Positions 7,591 to 16,453 of a DNA stretch of 64,000 nt are shown piece after piece. This DNA comes from Affinundibacterium seohonense (GTDB taxonomy: Bacteria > Pseudomonadota > Gammaproteobacteria > Burkholderiales > Burkholderiaceae_D): NCBI RefSeq assembly GCF_014284305.1, contig NZ_JACOFW010000010.1:62001-126000 (forward strand), written 5' to 3'. Each line of letters opens with the position of its first letter. Position 1 is the first letter of the stretch. The notes under the pieces were generated by a model that worked only from the letters and a program-made list of their open reading frames with translations, searched no databases and was not told the origin of the DNA. A program made the position numbers and the translations under genes.

Positions 7591-9309
7591 ATGTTTTTTA
7601 AAAATCCCACTCATCTCTCTCTACTGATTTTCGGTTCATGTTTATTGTTCGCGCAACTATACGCTGGGCACATTCATCCTTATCGGAGCTTTTATCATGA
7701 ATTCGTGATTACGGTGGGTGTATTTGTTGCGTTCATACCGTATTCTTTGTCGGCAAAACCGAAATTGGTTTTTCCTGCCGTTGGCCTTTTGGTCCTGTCA
7801 TTAATTGCTTGGATTGGTTTGCAAAGTTTGCTGGATATCAGTTCGGTAGCCGCCATTTATTACCCGATTTTTATGCTATTCGCTGCGATTCTCGCGATGG
7901 GTTTGGGGGCCAGTTGGGTTAAATATAGTGGGAATGCGTCATCCCTATGCTGGATGTTTGCGCTGGTTTATTTAGTCGCAGCAGTATTGTCTGTGGCGAT
8001 GCAACAAGTCCAGATTTTGGGTTTGGATTGGCGTCCGTTGGTCATGTATATGGGGCATGATGGCGTGAATCCAATTCGCGCTTTTGCCAATGTCGCCCAA
8101 CCAAATCAGCTGGCTTTACTGATTTGTTTTGGCCTCATATCACTGTGGTGGATGCTGCAGAACACTCGTTTCTCGGGTCTGCTAGCTTGGTGTTTGGCGG
8201 TGTTTTTATTATGGGGCTTGGTATTAACGCAGTCACGAATCGCCTGGATAATTTTGCCGGGTCTGGCAGCTTTTGTTTTGTCGCATCGACCGTCTCAGAA
8301 GTCCACAAGTTTTTGGGTTGGCGTGGGTAGCCTGTTGCTGATCTATGTCTTTTTGTTGATTAGCTTACCAACAATCGCGAAATACTTGGGTTTCGTTGCT
8401 GGAACGATTGGTGAGCGTGTTGGTGGACGTTCTGAACGCACTGTGTTGCTGCAACAGGCTTGGACCATGGCGAGTTCCCATCCTTGGTTGGGCGTTGGAT
8501 GGTTTGGATTTGGTGCGCAGCAAGTCGCTCATGCCGCGAATTTTTCTGCCAGTATCTATGCAGAACATTCGCATAATTTAGTTCTTAATTTTGCTGCTGA
8601 ATTGGGAATTCCTTACACAGTTTTTTTCTTCCTGACTTTCTCCGTGTTCCTGTGGAAAACTTGCTTTGCGCGCGGGCGCCTTCGCAATCAGGAGATTCTG
8701 TTTTTTGTGATGCTGTTGTTTGCGGTTGCAGTGCATAGTTTAGTTGAGTTCCCACTTTGGTACGCCTACGTGTTGTTGCCAGTTGGTGTTTGCTTGGGTG
8801 CTCTTTGCCAACTGCGCTGGCAGTCGGCGAACATCAGTTTGTCATTAAATAGTTTCCATGTGATTGCTGTGATTTGCCTGAGTTTATTGACGTGGGCATG
8901 GTTTGACTATCACCGGGTGGTTGATGGCTTCGTCGCGTTTCGGCAGGAAAAAAATTACGATCAGATTCCAGCTGCAAAAATTCAAGCGCCTGCTTGGACC
9001 CTTTTGCCTGAGTATTACGATTATTTCAAATTGATGCGAATTTCCCCTACCACGGGCATGTCATCTGAAGACATACAATTTGTCGAGAAGGCTAGTTTGC
9101 GTTTCGGGTACGTGCATATTTTAAGCAAGCAGGCAGAGATTTATGCACTGAATCATCGTCCGGATGCTGCCCTGCAAACGATGGTTCGACTGCAACGATT
9201 ACACCCTTGGTCATATCCCGAATACTACGATTACTGGAAAGTATTGGCGCAAACGGATACCCGTTTTGCGCAAGTGTTTTCCGGAATGCCTGCACGTGAT
9301 GTTGAATAG
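7591..9309 (+). CDS. PglL/PilO-type O-oligosaccharyltransferase (Wzy_C family)
   Basis: This polytopic membrane protein of about 572 residues has roughly a dozen hydrophobic segments. It resembles the PglL/PilO group, which transfers a lipid-linked sugar onto pilin or other exported proteins. The large periplasmic loop carries the family-typical 'WLGVGWFGFGAQQ' and 'AEHSHNLVLNFAAELGI' stretches of the Wzy_C domain, including the conserved His. The C-terminal soluble part fits the Wzy_C_2 region. The ATG at 7591 is preferred; an in-frame TTG at 7543 would add 16 residues. A general O-antigen ligase is the alternative, but the TfpZ neighbour favours pilin modification. Confidence 0.85.
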   Translation: MFFKNPTHLSLLIFGSCLLFAQLYAGHIHPYRSFYHEFVITVGVFVAFIPYSLSAKPKLVFPAVGLLVLSLIAWIGLQSLLDISSVAAIYYPIFMLFAAILAMGLGASWVKYSGNASSLCWMFALVYLVAAVLSVAMQQVQILGLDWRPLVMYMGHDGVNPIRAFANVAQPNQLALLICFGLISLWWMLQNTRFSGLLAWCLAVFLLWGLVLTQSRIAWIILPGLAAFVLSHRPSQKSTSFWVGVGSLLLIYVFLLISLPTIAKYLGFVAGTIGERVGGRSERTVLLQQAWTMASSHPWLGVGWFGFGAQQVAHAANFSASIYAEHSHNLVLNFAAELGIPYTVFFFLTFSVFLWKTCFARGRLRNQEILFFVMLLFAVAVHSLVEFPLWYAYVLLPVGVCLGALCQLRWQSANISLSLNSFHVIAVICLSLLTWAWFDYHRVVDGFVAFRQEKNYDQIPAAKIQAPAWTLLPEYYDYFKLMRISPTTGMSSEDIQFVEKASLRFGYVHILSKQAEIYALNHRPDAALQTMVRLQRLHPWSYPEYYDYWKVLAQTDTRFAQVFSGMPARDVE

Positions 9310-9373
9310 CGCAATACATTCAAATTGATGCGATCTGTTTTTGAAGAATTTAATAGATGGAAGTGAAAACCAA

Positions 9374-10909
9374 ATGAGCGTCAGTTCTCGTGTAAGACAT
9401 CCTGGGTTACAACAAAAAATAATGTCCGCAGAAGCCGCAGCGATGTTGATTGAAAATGGCGATCACGTTGGGATGAGCGGATTTACTGGCGCCGGATATC
9501 CAAAATTAATTCCCCAAGCTTTAGCTAAACGCATTGAGTTGGCGAATCAAGGCGCATCCAAGTTCAGTATCGGCGTTTGGACTGGTGCTTCTACTGCACC
9601 AGAGCTAGATGGTGCGCTAGCCAAGGTGGGCGGCATCAATATGCGCTTGCCCTATCAGTCAGATCCGACCTGCCGCGCGCGTATCAATGCTGGCTTAATG
9701 GACTATGTGGATTTGCATTTATCGCACGTTGCGCAATTTGTTTGGTTCGGTTTTTTGGGTAAATTGAATGTCGCCGTGATCGAAGTCGCGGGGGTTTTGC
9801 CGGATGGTCGATTAATCCCTTCCTCATCGGTGGGCAATAATAAGACTTGGCTCGATCAGGCTGATAAAGTGATTTTGGAAGTGAACTCACATCAAAGTGC
9901 CGCGCTAGAAGGCATGCACGATATTTATTATGGAACTGAACGTCCACCCCATCGTAAGCCGATACCGATGGAACATACGGGAGACCGAATTGGTGAGTCG
10001 TATTTGCGCGTAGATTTGAATAAGGTGGTGGCAGTTGTCGAGACCGATCTGCCTGATCGCAATACGGAATTTTCTGCGCCAGATCAAAACTCTGAGCGCA
10101 TAGCCGGACATATCTTGGAATTCTTCACACAAGAAGTGAAGATGGGACGAATGCCGCCAACTTTATTGCCTTTGCAGTCTGGCGTCGGCAACATTGCGAA
10201 TGCCGTATTGGCGGGATTGAATCGTGGGCCCTTCGATCAGTTGACGGGGTTCACTGAAGTATTGCAAGACGGTATGCTGGAAATGATCAAATCCGGCAAG
10301 ATGACGAACGCATCAGCAACCGCCTTATCGTTTAGTCCTAGTGCGAATCAAGAATTCTTAGATAACCTAGATTTTTATCGCGATAAAATTATTTTACGTC
10401 CGCAAGAAATGTCGAATCATCCGGAATTGATCCGTCGCCTTGGTGTGATTTCGATGAATGCGATGTTAGAGGCCGATATCTATGGCAATGTGAATTCAAC
10501 ACACGTGATGGGAACCCGTATCATGAATGGTATCGGCGGCTCCGGAGATTTTGCGCGCAATGCTTACGTCTCCATGTTCATGTCGCCATCGACCGCCAAA
10601 GCAGGGACGATATCTTGTATTGTGCCTATGGTTAGCCATGTTGATCACACCGAGCACGATGTACAAATTGTCGTCACTGAACAAGGCTTGGCAGATTTAC
10701 GTGGATTGGCGCCTCGTCATCGCGCCGAATTAATTATTCAACGCTGCGCACATCCTGATTATCGTCCAGCCTTGCTCGACTATTTTCAACGCGCACAACA
10801 GAGTGCCCGCGCGGGTCACGGCGGCATGCACACGCCGCATATTCTGGATGAAGCTTTGTCATGGCACAGTCGTTATGAACGTGAAGGGCAAATGTTGCCC
10901 AAGGCGTGA
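9374..10909 (+). CDS. Acetyl-CoA hydrolase/succinyl-CoA:acetate CoA-transferase family protein
   Basis: This 511-residue protein belongs to the class I CoA-transferase group that includes Ach1, ScpC and AarC. It probably moves CoA between succinyl-CoA or propionyl-CoA and acetate, linking to the nearby succinyl-CoA synthetase step by pathway only. Evidence is the N-terminal 'GDHVGMSGFTGAGYPK' loop, 'QSGVGNIANAVLAGL' in the middle, 'GGSGDFARNAY', and 'VVTEQGLADLRGLAPRHRA', whose Glu is the expected CoA-thioester nucleophile. The ATG at 9374 is preceded by GGAAGTG; a TTG at 9341 is possible but less likely. Confidence 0.92.
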   Translation: MSVSSRVRHPGLQQKIMSAEAAAMLIENGDHVGMSGFTGAGYPKLIPQALAKRIELANQGASKFSIGVWTGASTAPELDGALAKVGGINMRLPYQSDPTCRARINAGLMDYVDLHLSHVAQFVWFGFLGKLNVAVIEVAGVLPDGRLIPSSSVGNNKTWLDQADKVILEVNSHQSAALEGMHDIYYGTERPPHRKPIPMEHTGDRIGESYLRVDLNKVVAVVETDLPDRNTEFSAPDQNSERIAGHILEFFTQEVKMGRMPPTLLPLQSGVGNIANAVLAGLNRGPFDQLTGFTEVLQDGMLEMIKSGKMTNASATALSFSPSANQEFLDNLDFYRDKIILRPQEMSNHPELIRRLGVISMNAMLEADIYGNVNSTHVMGTRIMNGIGGSGDFARNAYVSMFMSPSTAKAGTISCIVPMVSHVDHTEHDVQIVVTEQGLADLRGLAPRHRAELIIQRCAHPDYRPALLDYFQRAQQSARAGHGGMHTPHILDEALSWHSRYEREGQMLPKA

Positions 10910-10941
10910 GTTCATTAAAAGAGCTACTTGATAAGCTCACA

Positions 10942-11463
10942 TCAGTCAATCATAGCGGTCCAATCCCCCGACTTGCCACCATGTTTTTCTAAGACACGGA
11001 TATCGCTCATCACCATCCCGCGGTCAACGGCTTTACACATATCGTAGATGGTGAGTAAGCCAACTTGTACGGCGGTGAGGGCTTCCATCTCCACCCCGGT
11101 TTTACCATAGGTTTCGACTTGCGCCTGACATTCAACGCTATGGTTCTCGGGTACCAGTTGAAAATCCACCGTGACGCGGGTGAGTGCGAGTGGATGGCAT
11201 AAGGGGATCAAATCACTGGTACGCTTCGCTGCCATGATCGCCGCAATTCTGGCGATGCCGATGACGTCACCTTTCTTCGCATTGCCGCTTTGGATGATTT
11301 CAAAAGTGGCGGCTTGCATGCGTATTTTGCCGGCAGCAACGGCGATGCGGTGTGTGCTATTTTTGTCGCCGACATCGACCATGTGTGCCTGACCACCTTG
11401 ATCAAAGTGGGTTAAGCCACCATTTGTCGTTGATGGCGAACTTGTAGAGGTTTTGCTAGTCAT
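10942..11463 (-). CDS. moaC: Cyclic pyranopterin monophosphate synthase MoaC
   Basis: MoaC converts the MoaA product into cyclic pyranopterin monophosphate in molybdenum cofactor synthesis. The 173-residue protein has the expected core: '[19 protein letters not shown]', '[16 protein letters not shown]', '[17 protein letters not shown]' and '[11 protein letters not shown]'. The PLCHPL histidine, the VEMEALTA glutamates and the DMCKA lysine match the active site. It is convergent with the CoA-transferase gene and no other Mo-cofactor gene lies beside it. Confidence 0.97.
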   Translation of the reverse strand: MTSKTSTSSPSTTNGGLTHFDQGGQAHMVDVGDKNSTHRIAVAAGKIRMQAATFEIIQSGNAKKGDVIGIARIAAIMAAKRTSDLIPLCHPLALTRVTVDFQLVPENHSVECQAQVETYGKTGVEMEALTAVQVGLLTIYDMCKAVDRGMVMSDIRVLEKHGGKSGDWTAMID

Positions 11464-11604
11464 AAATGAACATTCAATTCGATTGTGAGCGATTGTGAGT
11501 TAATATAAGCTGTCAGTTGGGATCGATGTCGCATTGTGAACATGGCGACCGTGCTATCCGACTTTTAGCTTTGGTAATGCAACATTATTCGTGATCATAT
11601 CACC

Positions 11605-13206
11605 GTGAAAAAAGAATTCCCGCAATTTCGTCTTAAGTTGATCTCGCTCACATTGCTGGCGAGCTTTACTTGTTCGACTGTATTTTCATCATTGAATCTC
11701 GCTACGGCACAGCCACAGTTTAGTGCCAAGTCCAGTCCGCAAACACCAGCGCCGAGTAGCGGGAAGAATCAATCCTTACCGACTTTAGGAGATACTGCGC
11801 GCGGTGATCTGTCGCCCATCATGGAACGCAAAATTGGTGAGCAAATCATGAGCAGCGTGCGGCACGATCCTGATTATTTGGAGGATGGCCCAGTCACCGA
11901 ATATTTGACCAAGTTGGGTAATTCTTTACTAGATAAGCGCCCCGATGCGCGCGGCGAAACATCTTACGACTTTGAATTTTTTGCTGTCCGAGATCCAGTC
12001 TTAAATGCGTTCGCCTTTCCTGGCGGATTTTTGGGCTTTCATTCAGGCTTAATTCTAGCAGCGCAGACCGAGTCTGAATTGGCCTCAGTGATGGGGCATG
12101 AGATTGGGCACGTCTCGCAGCGTCACATTGCGCGTATGTTAGGCAATCAAAAACAAGACTTCTTGATTCCTATCGCCGCTTTAATTTTGGCTGCATTAGC
12201 TGCACGATCCAGTCCCGATGCGGCGATGGCCATGGTGATGGGCGGGCAAGGTTTAGCGATTCAACGTCAACTCAGTTTTAGTCGCGATGCAGAGCGTGAA
12301 GCGGATCGAGTTGGCTTCCAAATTTTGCGTGAAGGCGGCTATGACACCTCGGGTATGCTAGCCTTCTTTGGACGTATGCAGCATGCGTCACGCAACTACA
12401 CAGACAACGGCATGTCTTACTTGCGCAGCCATCCTTTGACCAGCGAGCGCATGGCCGATATTCAAGGACGGCTATTCGGCGAACGCTATCGCCAGCGCGC
12501 AGATGGACTGGATTTTTATTTGACGCAAGCAAGGATACGCGTGCTGCAAGATAGCAAAGCTCAAGGTTTGATTGATGCGACACTAGCATTTGAGAATCAA
12601 ATCAAAAACGGCAATGAAGAAAGTCGCCTAAGCGCGCAATACGGTTTAGCATTTGTCGCCTATAAAAAGAATGATTTTTTGAAAGCCGAAAAACTGTTAA
12701 ATGAACTAACGGCGCAAATTGCCCAATTGCCGTCGCAAAAAAAATGGCTGAAGGAAACCAGTGCCTTTGCCAGTCTCGCCATCGATATTGAGATGGGTAA
12801 AAAACGTCCAGATTTGGCCGTGATCAAAGCGAAAAACGCGGTGCGTGACTTGCCTTTGGCACGTGGTCTCGCGCATCAATTTGCCGAAGTTTTAATTGAA
12901 GCAAAAAGCTATACGGATGCAGAAGTCTTTTTACGCGATCAAATTGCGCTATACCGGCGCGAAGCGAAGCTGCAACATCTATTAGCCAAGGCCTACGCAG
13001 CGGAGGGGAAACAAGCATTACAACACATCGCTCTAGCCGAAGCCTATGCGATAGAAGGCGCATTGCCAGCAGCCTTAGCGCAATTAGAAATTGCCCGCCT
13101 TGATCCCGATGTTAAGTATTACGATTTGTCTGTGATTGACGCACGTGAGCGTGAATGGAAAGAAAGGCGTCGTGAAGAGATGGAAGATGAGAAGAAGGGG
13201 AAGTAG
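11605..13206 (+). CDS. BepA-like M48 family periplasmic metalloprotease with TPR tail
   Basis: This 533-residue protein begins with a signal peptide (KLISLTLLASFTCSTVFSS, ending before LATAQ). A peptidase M48 domain follows with the zinc motif HEIGH inside 'SVMGHEIGHVSQRHIARMLG' and the third ligand region 'SRDAEREADRVGFQIL'. The C-terminal half is helical with TPR-like repeats (LLNELTAQIAQLP, HQFAEVLIEAKSYTDAE, LLAKAYAAEGKQALQHIALAEAY). This layout matches BepA/YfgC, which helps outer-membrane protein assembly and degrades stalled LptD. The start is a GTG at 11605. Confidence 0.92.
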   Translation: MKKEFPQFRLKLISLTLLASFTCSTVFSSLNLATAQPQFSAKSSPQTPAPSSGKNQSLPTLGDTARGDLSPIMERKIGEQIMSSVRHDPDYLEDGPVTEYLTKLGNSLLDKRPDARGETSYDFEFFAVRDPVLNAFAFPGGFLGFHSGLILAAQTESELASVMGHEIGHVSQRHIARMLGNQKQDFLIPIAALILAALAARSSPDAAMAMVMGGQGLAIQRQLSFSRDAEREADRVGFQILREGGYDTSGMLAFFGRMQHASRNYTDNGMSYLRSHPLTSERMADIQGRLFGERYRQRADGLDFYLTQARIRVLQDSKAQGLIDATLAFENQIKNGNEESRLSAQYGLAFVAYKKNDFLKAEKLLNELTAQIAQLPSQKKWLKETSAFASLAIDIEMGKKRPDLAVIKAKNAVRDLPLARGLAHQFAEVLIEAKSYTDAEVFLRDQIALYRREAKLQHLLAKAYAAEGKQALQHIALAEAYAIEGALPAALAQLEIARLDPDVKYYDLSVIDAREREWKERRREEMEDEKKGK

Positions 13207-13415
13207 GGAGTGCCGGTTGAATTGTTAATGTGTTTGGTCAAATTCAATATCAGCATGACGCACTTCACAGTAATTTAGTAGTGATGAAATGTACCGTGCA
13301 ATGCTGGAAAGCGAATGTTTAAAAGCTTTTGGAGCGTATTGATAAAAAGTGTCTTGCGACAATAGCTTTTTCGCCTTTGATTTCAACCATCATATCTATT
13401 AGAAGTCATAATTCC

Positions 13416-13707
13416 ATGAACAAATATTTGCATGAAAATAGTTCAGCGCTAGAGCGTTGCAAAGAAGAGGTGAGGAAGTTGTTTCCATACAAGACATACA
13501 CCTGAACAATACGCTGCGCACGAGGCACACAAGTGGGTTTCATTTAGCTTCGACGATTACATTTATAACGATGCCGAACTAAACGAGTGGATTCATTCTC
13601 TTGTGGACATTTTCTTCACGGAGGGTGCTGTTGAGGTAGCACAAAAAGAGTACCTTGCACCACCAGAGCTGGATAAAATCAAACAAAAAGAGAGCTGCCT
13701 ATTTTAG
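13416..13707 (+). pseudogene. Frameshifted small gene of unknown function
   Basis: Reading from the ATG at 13416 gives MNKYLHENSSALERCKEEVR and ends at a TGA at 13503. A one-base shift at about 13500 continues without a stop as EQYAAHEAHKWVSFSFDDYI and onward to a TAG at 13705-13707. Joined, the product would be about 96 acidic, aromatic-rich residues with a plausible coding composition. I do not recognise the family. The break could be a true pseudogene or a sequencing error. It sits immediately upstream of an attC-like inverted repeat, which makes it a candidate decayed gene cassette. Confidence 0.55.
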
Positions 13708-13731
13708 TATGAGTTACCGAATTCCTTATAA

Positions 13732-13820
13732 CATTTTGCTTGCCACTGAAACACACCAAGAAGCTGGGCGTTCAACGCAATGGTTGTGTTCTGATCAGCG
13801 CAAGTGTTAAGCACAAAATG
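13732..13820. repeat. Imperfect inverted repeat, attC-like
   Basis: Matched arms are CATTTTG (13732-13738) with CAAAATG (13814-13820), CTTGCCACT (13739-13747) with AGTGTTAAG (13803-13811, two mismatches), and AACACACC with GGTTGTGTT around 13750-13790. The centre contains GCGTT-C-AACGC. The right arm holds GTTAAGC at 13806-13812, which fits the GTTRRRY core of integron attC sites; the left end does not give a clean RYYYAAC. Length and nested imperfect arms resemble an attC site, but this is suggestive only. Confidence 0.4.
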
Positions 13821-14333
13821 GTAATACCTACATCATTTGAGTGGTTCTTGCGACAGCAGGGTGGTCGCCTATTATTAGTGAATGCTTTAATAAGCTTGAT
13901 TCCCTTGTTCATCTATGAGGGCGAGCTTGATGCATCTTTTATCCTTGCGCTTAAGTATTTGAGTGCTCCCATCTTCATCCTTTCTGTTTACATTTATTTG
14001 TTTAAGATGCCCTCATATCGCTCGGAAACGAGCAGGATAATGGGAATTTTTGTAACGCTTGCTGTGGCCGCGCTTCTGACCGTAATGAGCGGGAGTTATC
14101 TATTGATAATTAATGCGTTTGGACCTAGTCAAAGTGAACTCGCTGTTCAAGGTAATGTCACAAAGAAAGAAATTTCAGGACGCAATTCAACGCGTTACAA
14201 GGTTACTTTAACTGATATCAATGGAAGGCAAATCACTCTAGATGTCTCATTCAAAGAGTACGATCAACTGGTCGTGGGGCAAATGTATTCACAAAGATTG
14301 AAGGTTGGTTCTCTTGGATTGCTGTACAGATGA
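13818..14333 (+). CDS. Small membrane protein of unknown function
   Basis: This 171-residue protein starts at the ATG at 13818. It shows three hydrophobic segments at about 18-35, 42-61 and 76-98, then a soluble C-terminal domain of about 70 residues (QGNVTKKEISGRNSTRYKVT through GSLGLLYR) that looks like a small beta fold. I do not recognise the family. A TTG at 13740 would extend it upstream through the inverted repeat; that region reads as translated repeat rather than protein, so the later start is preferred. It is isolated, with unrelated genes on both sides. Confidence 0.65.
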   Translation: MVIPTSFEWFLRQQGGRLLLVNALISLIPLFIYEGELDASFILALKYLSAPIFILSVYIYLFKMPSYRSETSRIMGIFVTLAVAALLTVMSGSYLLIINAFGPSQSELAVQGNVTKKEISGRNSTRYKVTLTDINGRQITLDVSFKEYDQLVVGQMYSQRLKVGSLGLLYR

Positions 14334-14493
14334 TTTTTTCTATTTGACTGACGCCATGAGATTTCCATAATAAGCTTTAGATGAGCCTAATTTTTCGAGT
14401 GTGAACCAATGAGCATATTTTGTCTTCTGATTGGCGGTAAATCGGGGCTCTCTTCAACTTCCTTGTAGCCCCCCATTTTCTCGGAGCACTTGC

Positions 14494-15045
14494 ATGGGTC
14501 AAAAATATCCCGAACTGTCTGAAAAACATATTGAGTTCATCGCTCAGCAAAAACTGTTCTTTGTCGGCACTGCCACCGCTGATAGCCGGGTCAATATCTC
14601 TCCTAAAGGTATGGACTCTTTCCGAGTCGTCGACAGCAAACGTGTCGTGTGGCTCAACGTGACAGGCAGCGGCAATGAAACGGCGGCACATATCCAATCC
14701 AACCCACGAATGACTATTATGTTTTGTGGATTTGAAGGCGCGCCGCTCATCCTGCGTCTTTACGGCACAGCCAAAGTCATACACAAAGGCAGCGCAGATT
14801 GGCACGAGTTGTATAAGCTCTTTCCCTCACTTCCAGGCGCTCGGCAAATCTTCGATTTAGAGGTCGACTTAGTTCAGTCTTCCTGCGGTATGGCGGTCCC
14901 CTATTTTAGCTATGAAAGTGATCGCGAGTTGTTAAGTGATTGGGCCGCAAAAAAAGGTGATGAGGGCATCAAGGAATATTGGGCAGAAAAAAACCAGTTC
15001 AGCCTTGATGGAATACCTACCCACATCGTCAAACAAGAGGGCTAG
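14494..15045 (+). CDS. Pyridoxamine 5'-phosphate oxidase family protein
   Basis: This 183-residue protein has the split-barrel FMN-binding fold of the PNPOx-like group. Recognisable parts are 'FIAQQKLFFVGTATADSRVNISPKGMDSF', 'VVWLNVTGSGNETAAHI', 'NPRMTIMFCGFEGAPLILRLYGTAKV' and the DVDL-like 'FDLEVDLVQSSCGMAVPYF'. The subfamily is usually annotated only as a putative flavin-binding protein, and a substrate cannot be named. The ATG at 14494 has CGGAG before it. An upstream in-frame start at 14431 would add a proline- and serine-rich tail not seen in the family. Confidence 0.88.
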   Translation: MGQKYPELSEKHIEFIAQQKLFFVGTATADSRVNISPKGMDSFRVVDSKRVVWLNVTGSGNETAAHIQSNPRMTIMFCGFEGAPLILRLYGTAKVIHKGSADWHELYKLFPSLPGARQIFDLEVDLVQSSCGMAVPYFSYESDRELLSDWAAKKGDEGIKEYWAEKNQFSLDGIPTHIVKQEG

Positions 15046-15146
15046 TAGGATGATCGATCGGAATGTCCGTGATATGGCTACGTTTGTGCAATTTGCGTGG
15101 GAGGCTACTCGCTCGCCCTTGCTTTCAATAACTTAAGGAACCACTG

Positions 15147-15791
15147 ATGGGCGCGAAAACATGGATGCTTATATATGGCAATGAAAGCATAAGCGAGACA
15201 CTTAAAAAGAAGCCAGCCTTAGATCGAGCGACTACTGTTGAGCTTGCAAAAAGACTTTTTCCATCTGAAACGCTGAAACCACTTTCAGATGTCGATCTTT
15301 ACTACACGTGCCCACCTGATGATGAATTGATTATTGGCTGCTTCTCTGGCTTGAATATCATCGCCGCCAAAGAATTTGGCATCGATTATCCATCTAAACT
15401 ACCAACACAATTTCTTGATCCTTCGCTTGGAACTACATTGTATTTACATGCGATGCACAGTACTGTCGATTGGTTTGCCTATGCGATTTGGAGAGATGGT
15501 AAACTTCAAAGATCCCTGAGTCTATCGCCAGACAGTGGTGTTCTCGAAGACATCGGTATGAAACTGCCCTTTGAAGAACCCTATTGGAACGGACAACATC
15601 CTGCGATAGATCCAGAAGACGACGACTCTGATTATCCGTTTGTTTTTCACCCTTTGGAATTGGCTGAGTCGGCCTTGCTTGAGTTTTTTGGCTATCAACT
15701 TGAGGGAGTGATTGACCCATCGCAGTTAGAGCCAGAGAGTATTCCTTTGATGCGCTTCAAACGCGCAAGTCCTTGGTGGAAGCTATGGTAG
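15147..15791 (+). CDS. DUF6928-like protein of unknown function
   Basis: This 214-residue protein starts MGAKTWMLIYGNESISETLK, an opening I associate with the DUF6928 family (from memory). A hydrophobic 'DDELIIGCFSGLNIIAAKEFG' segment, 'TTLYLHAMHSTVDWFAYAIW' and an acidic 'HPAIDPEDDDSDYPFVFHPLELAESALLEFFGYQLEG' region follow. Function is unknown. An AAGGAACC ribosome binding site lies upstream. It belongs to a run of small, apparently unlinked genes between 13.4 and 16.4 kb. Confidence 0.75.
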   Translation: MGAKTWMLIYGNESISETLKKKPALDRATTVELAKRLFPSETLKPLSDVDLYYTCPPDDELIIGCFSGLNIIAAKEFGIDYPSKLPTQFLDPSLGTTLYLHAMHSTVDWFAYAIWRDGKLQRSLSLSPDSGVLEDIGMKLPFEEPYWNGQHPAIDPEDDDSDYPFVFHPLELAESALLEFFGYQLEGVIDPSQLEPESIPLMRFKRASPWWKLW

Positions 15792-15906
15792 TTTGTTGTG
15801 TCACAGGATAGCCGTCTGGGAATCACCAATGACGATTTTCTCTTTATTAATTTTATCGTGTCGGCGATCCTGATACCTCAACGCGCACCTTCAAAAAATC
15901 ATTGCC

Positions 15907-16338
15907 ATGGAAAAAGTACTGTTTGCTCTTGATATCGATAACGATTGGCCACCTGTGGGAACAGAAGGTGTTTGGTGTGAACGCGTTGATGGAAATTATC
16001 GGATGGAAAACACCCCATTTTTTATTAAGGGGCTTGCTTTCGGAGATGTTTTTTCTGCAGTTCCTGATGCTATTAATGACCACATTTTCGAATTTGAAGT
16101 GATTGAAAAATCTGGGCATTCTGTAGTTTGGATGTTGAATGCTGATCGTTTGGATGTTTCCAAGTTTATCGAAGAGATTGAATCATTACATTGCCGCGTT
16201 GAAGGTTTGCTCAAATTTTCACATTATTCTATCGATGTTCCTTCAACGATTGATTTGAAGGAGTTTGACCAGATCATTAGCAAGTGGGAAGCACAGGGAC
16301 TGCACTTCGCTTATCCGACTTGGAGGATTGAGGAATAA
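15907..16338 (+). CDS. DUF4265-like protein
   Basis: This 143-residue soluble protein resembles the DUF4265 family. The N-terminal 'LDIDNDWPPVGTEGVWCERV', 'YRMENTPFFIKGLAFGDVF' and 'VIEKSGHSVVWML' stretches follow the family pattern. Family members are often found as lone genes or near toxin-immunity loci, but nothing here indicates such a role. No operon partner is apparent. Confidence 0.75.
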   Translation: MEKVLFALDIDNDWPPVGTEGVWCERVDGNYRMENTPFFIKGLAFGDVFSAVPDAINDHIFEFEVIEKSGHSVVWMLNADRLDVSKFIEEIESLHCRVEGLLKFSHYSIDVPSTIDLKEFDQIISKWEAQGLHFAYPTWRIEE

Positions 16339-16453
16339 AGCAGCTTAATATTCCGTTCACGTCGGAAGCTGCGCATGCTGGAATTCCAATGGTCATCACT
16401 TTATCAATCAAACACTCTCCGGCTGATGTGCTTTGTGCAAAGTGCCTTTGGGC

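Noticed and set aside
15049-15135. 28-codon frame after the PNPOx-like gene
   Set aside because: Too short, no ribosome binding site or known match; might be a gene remnant but cannot be supported.
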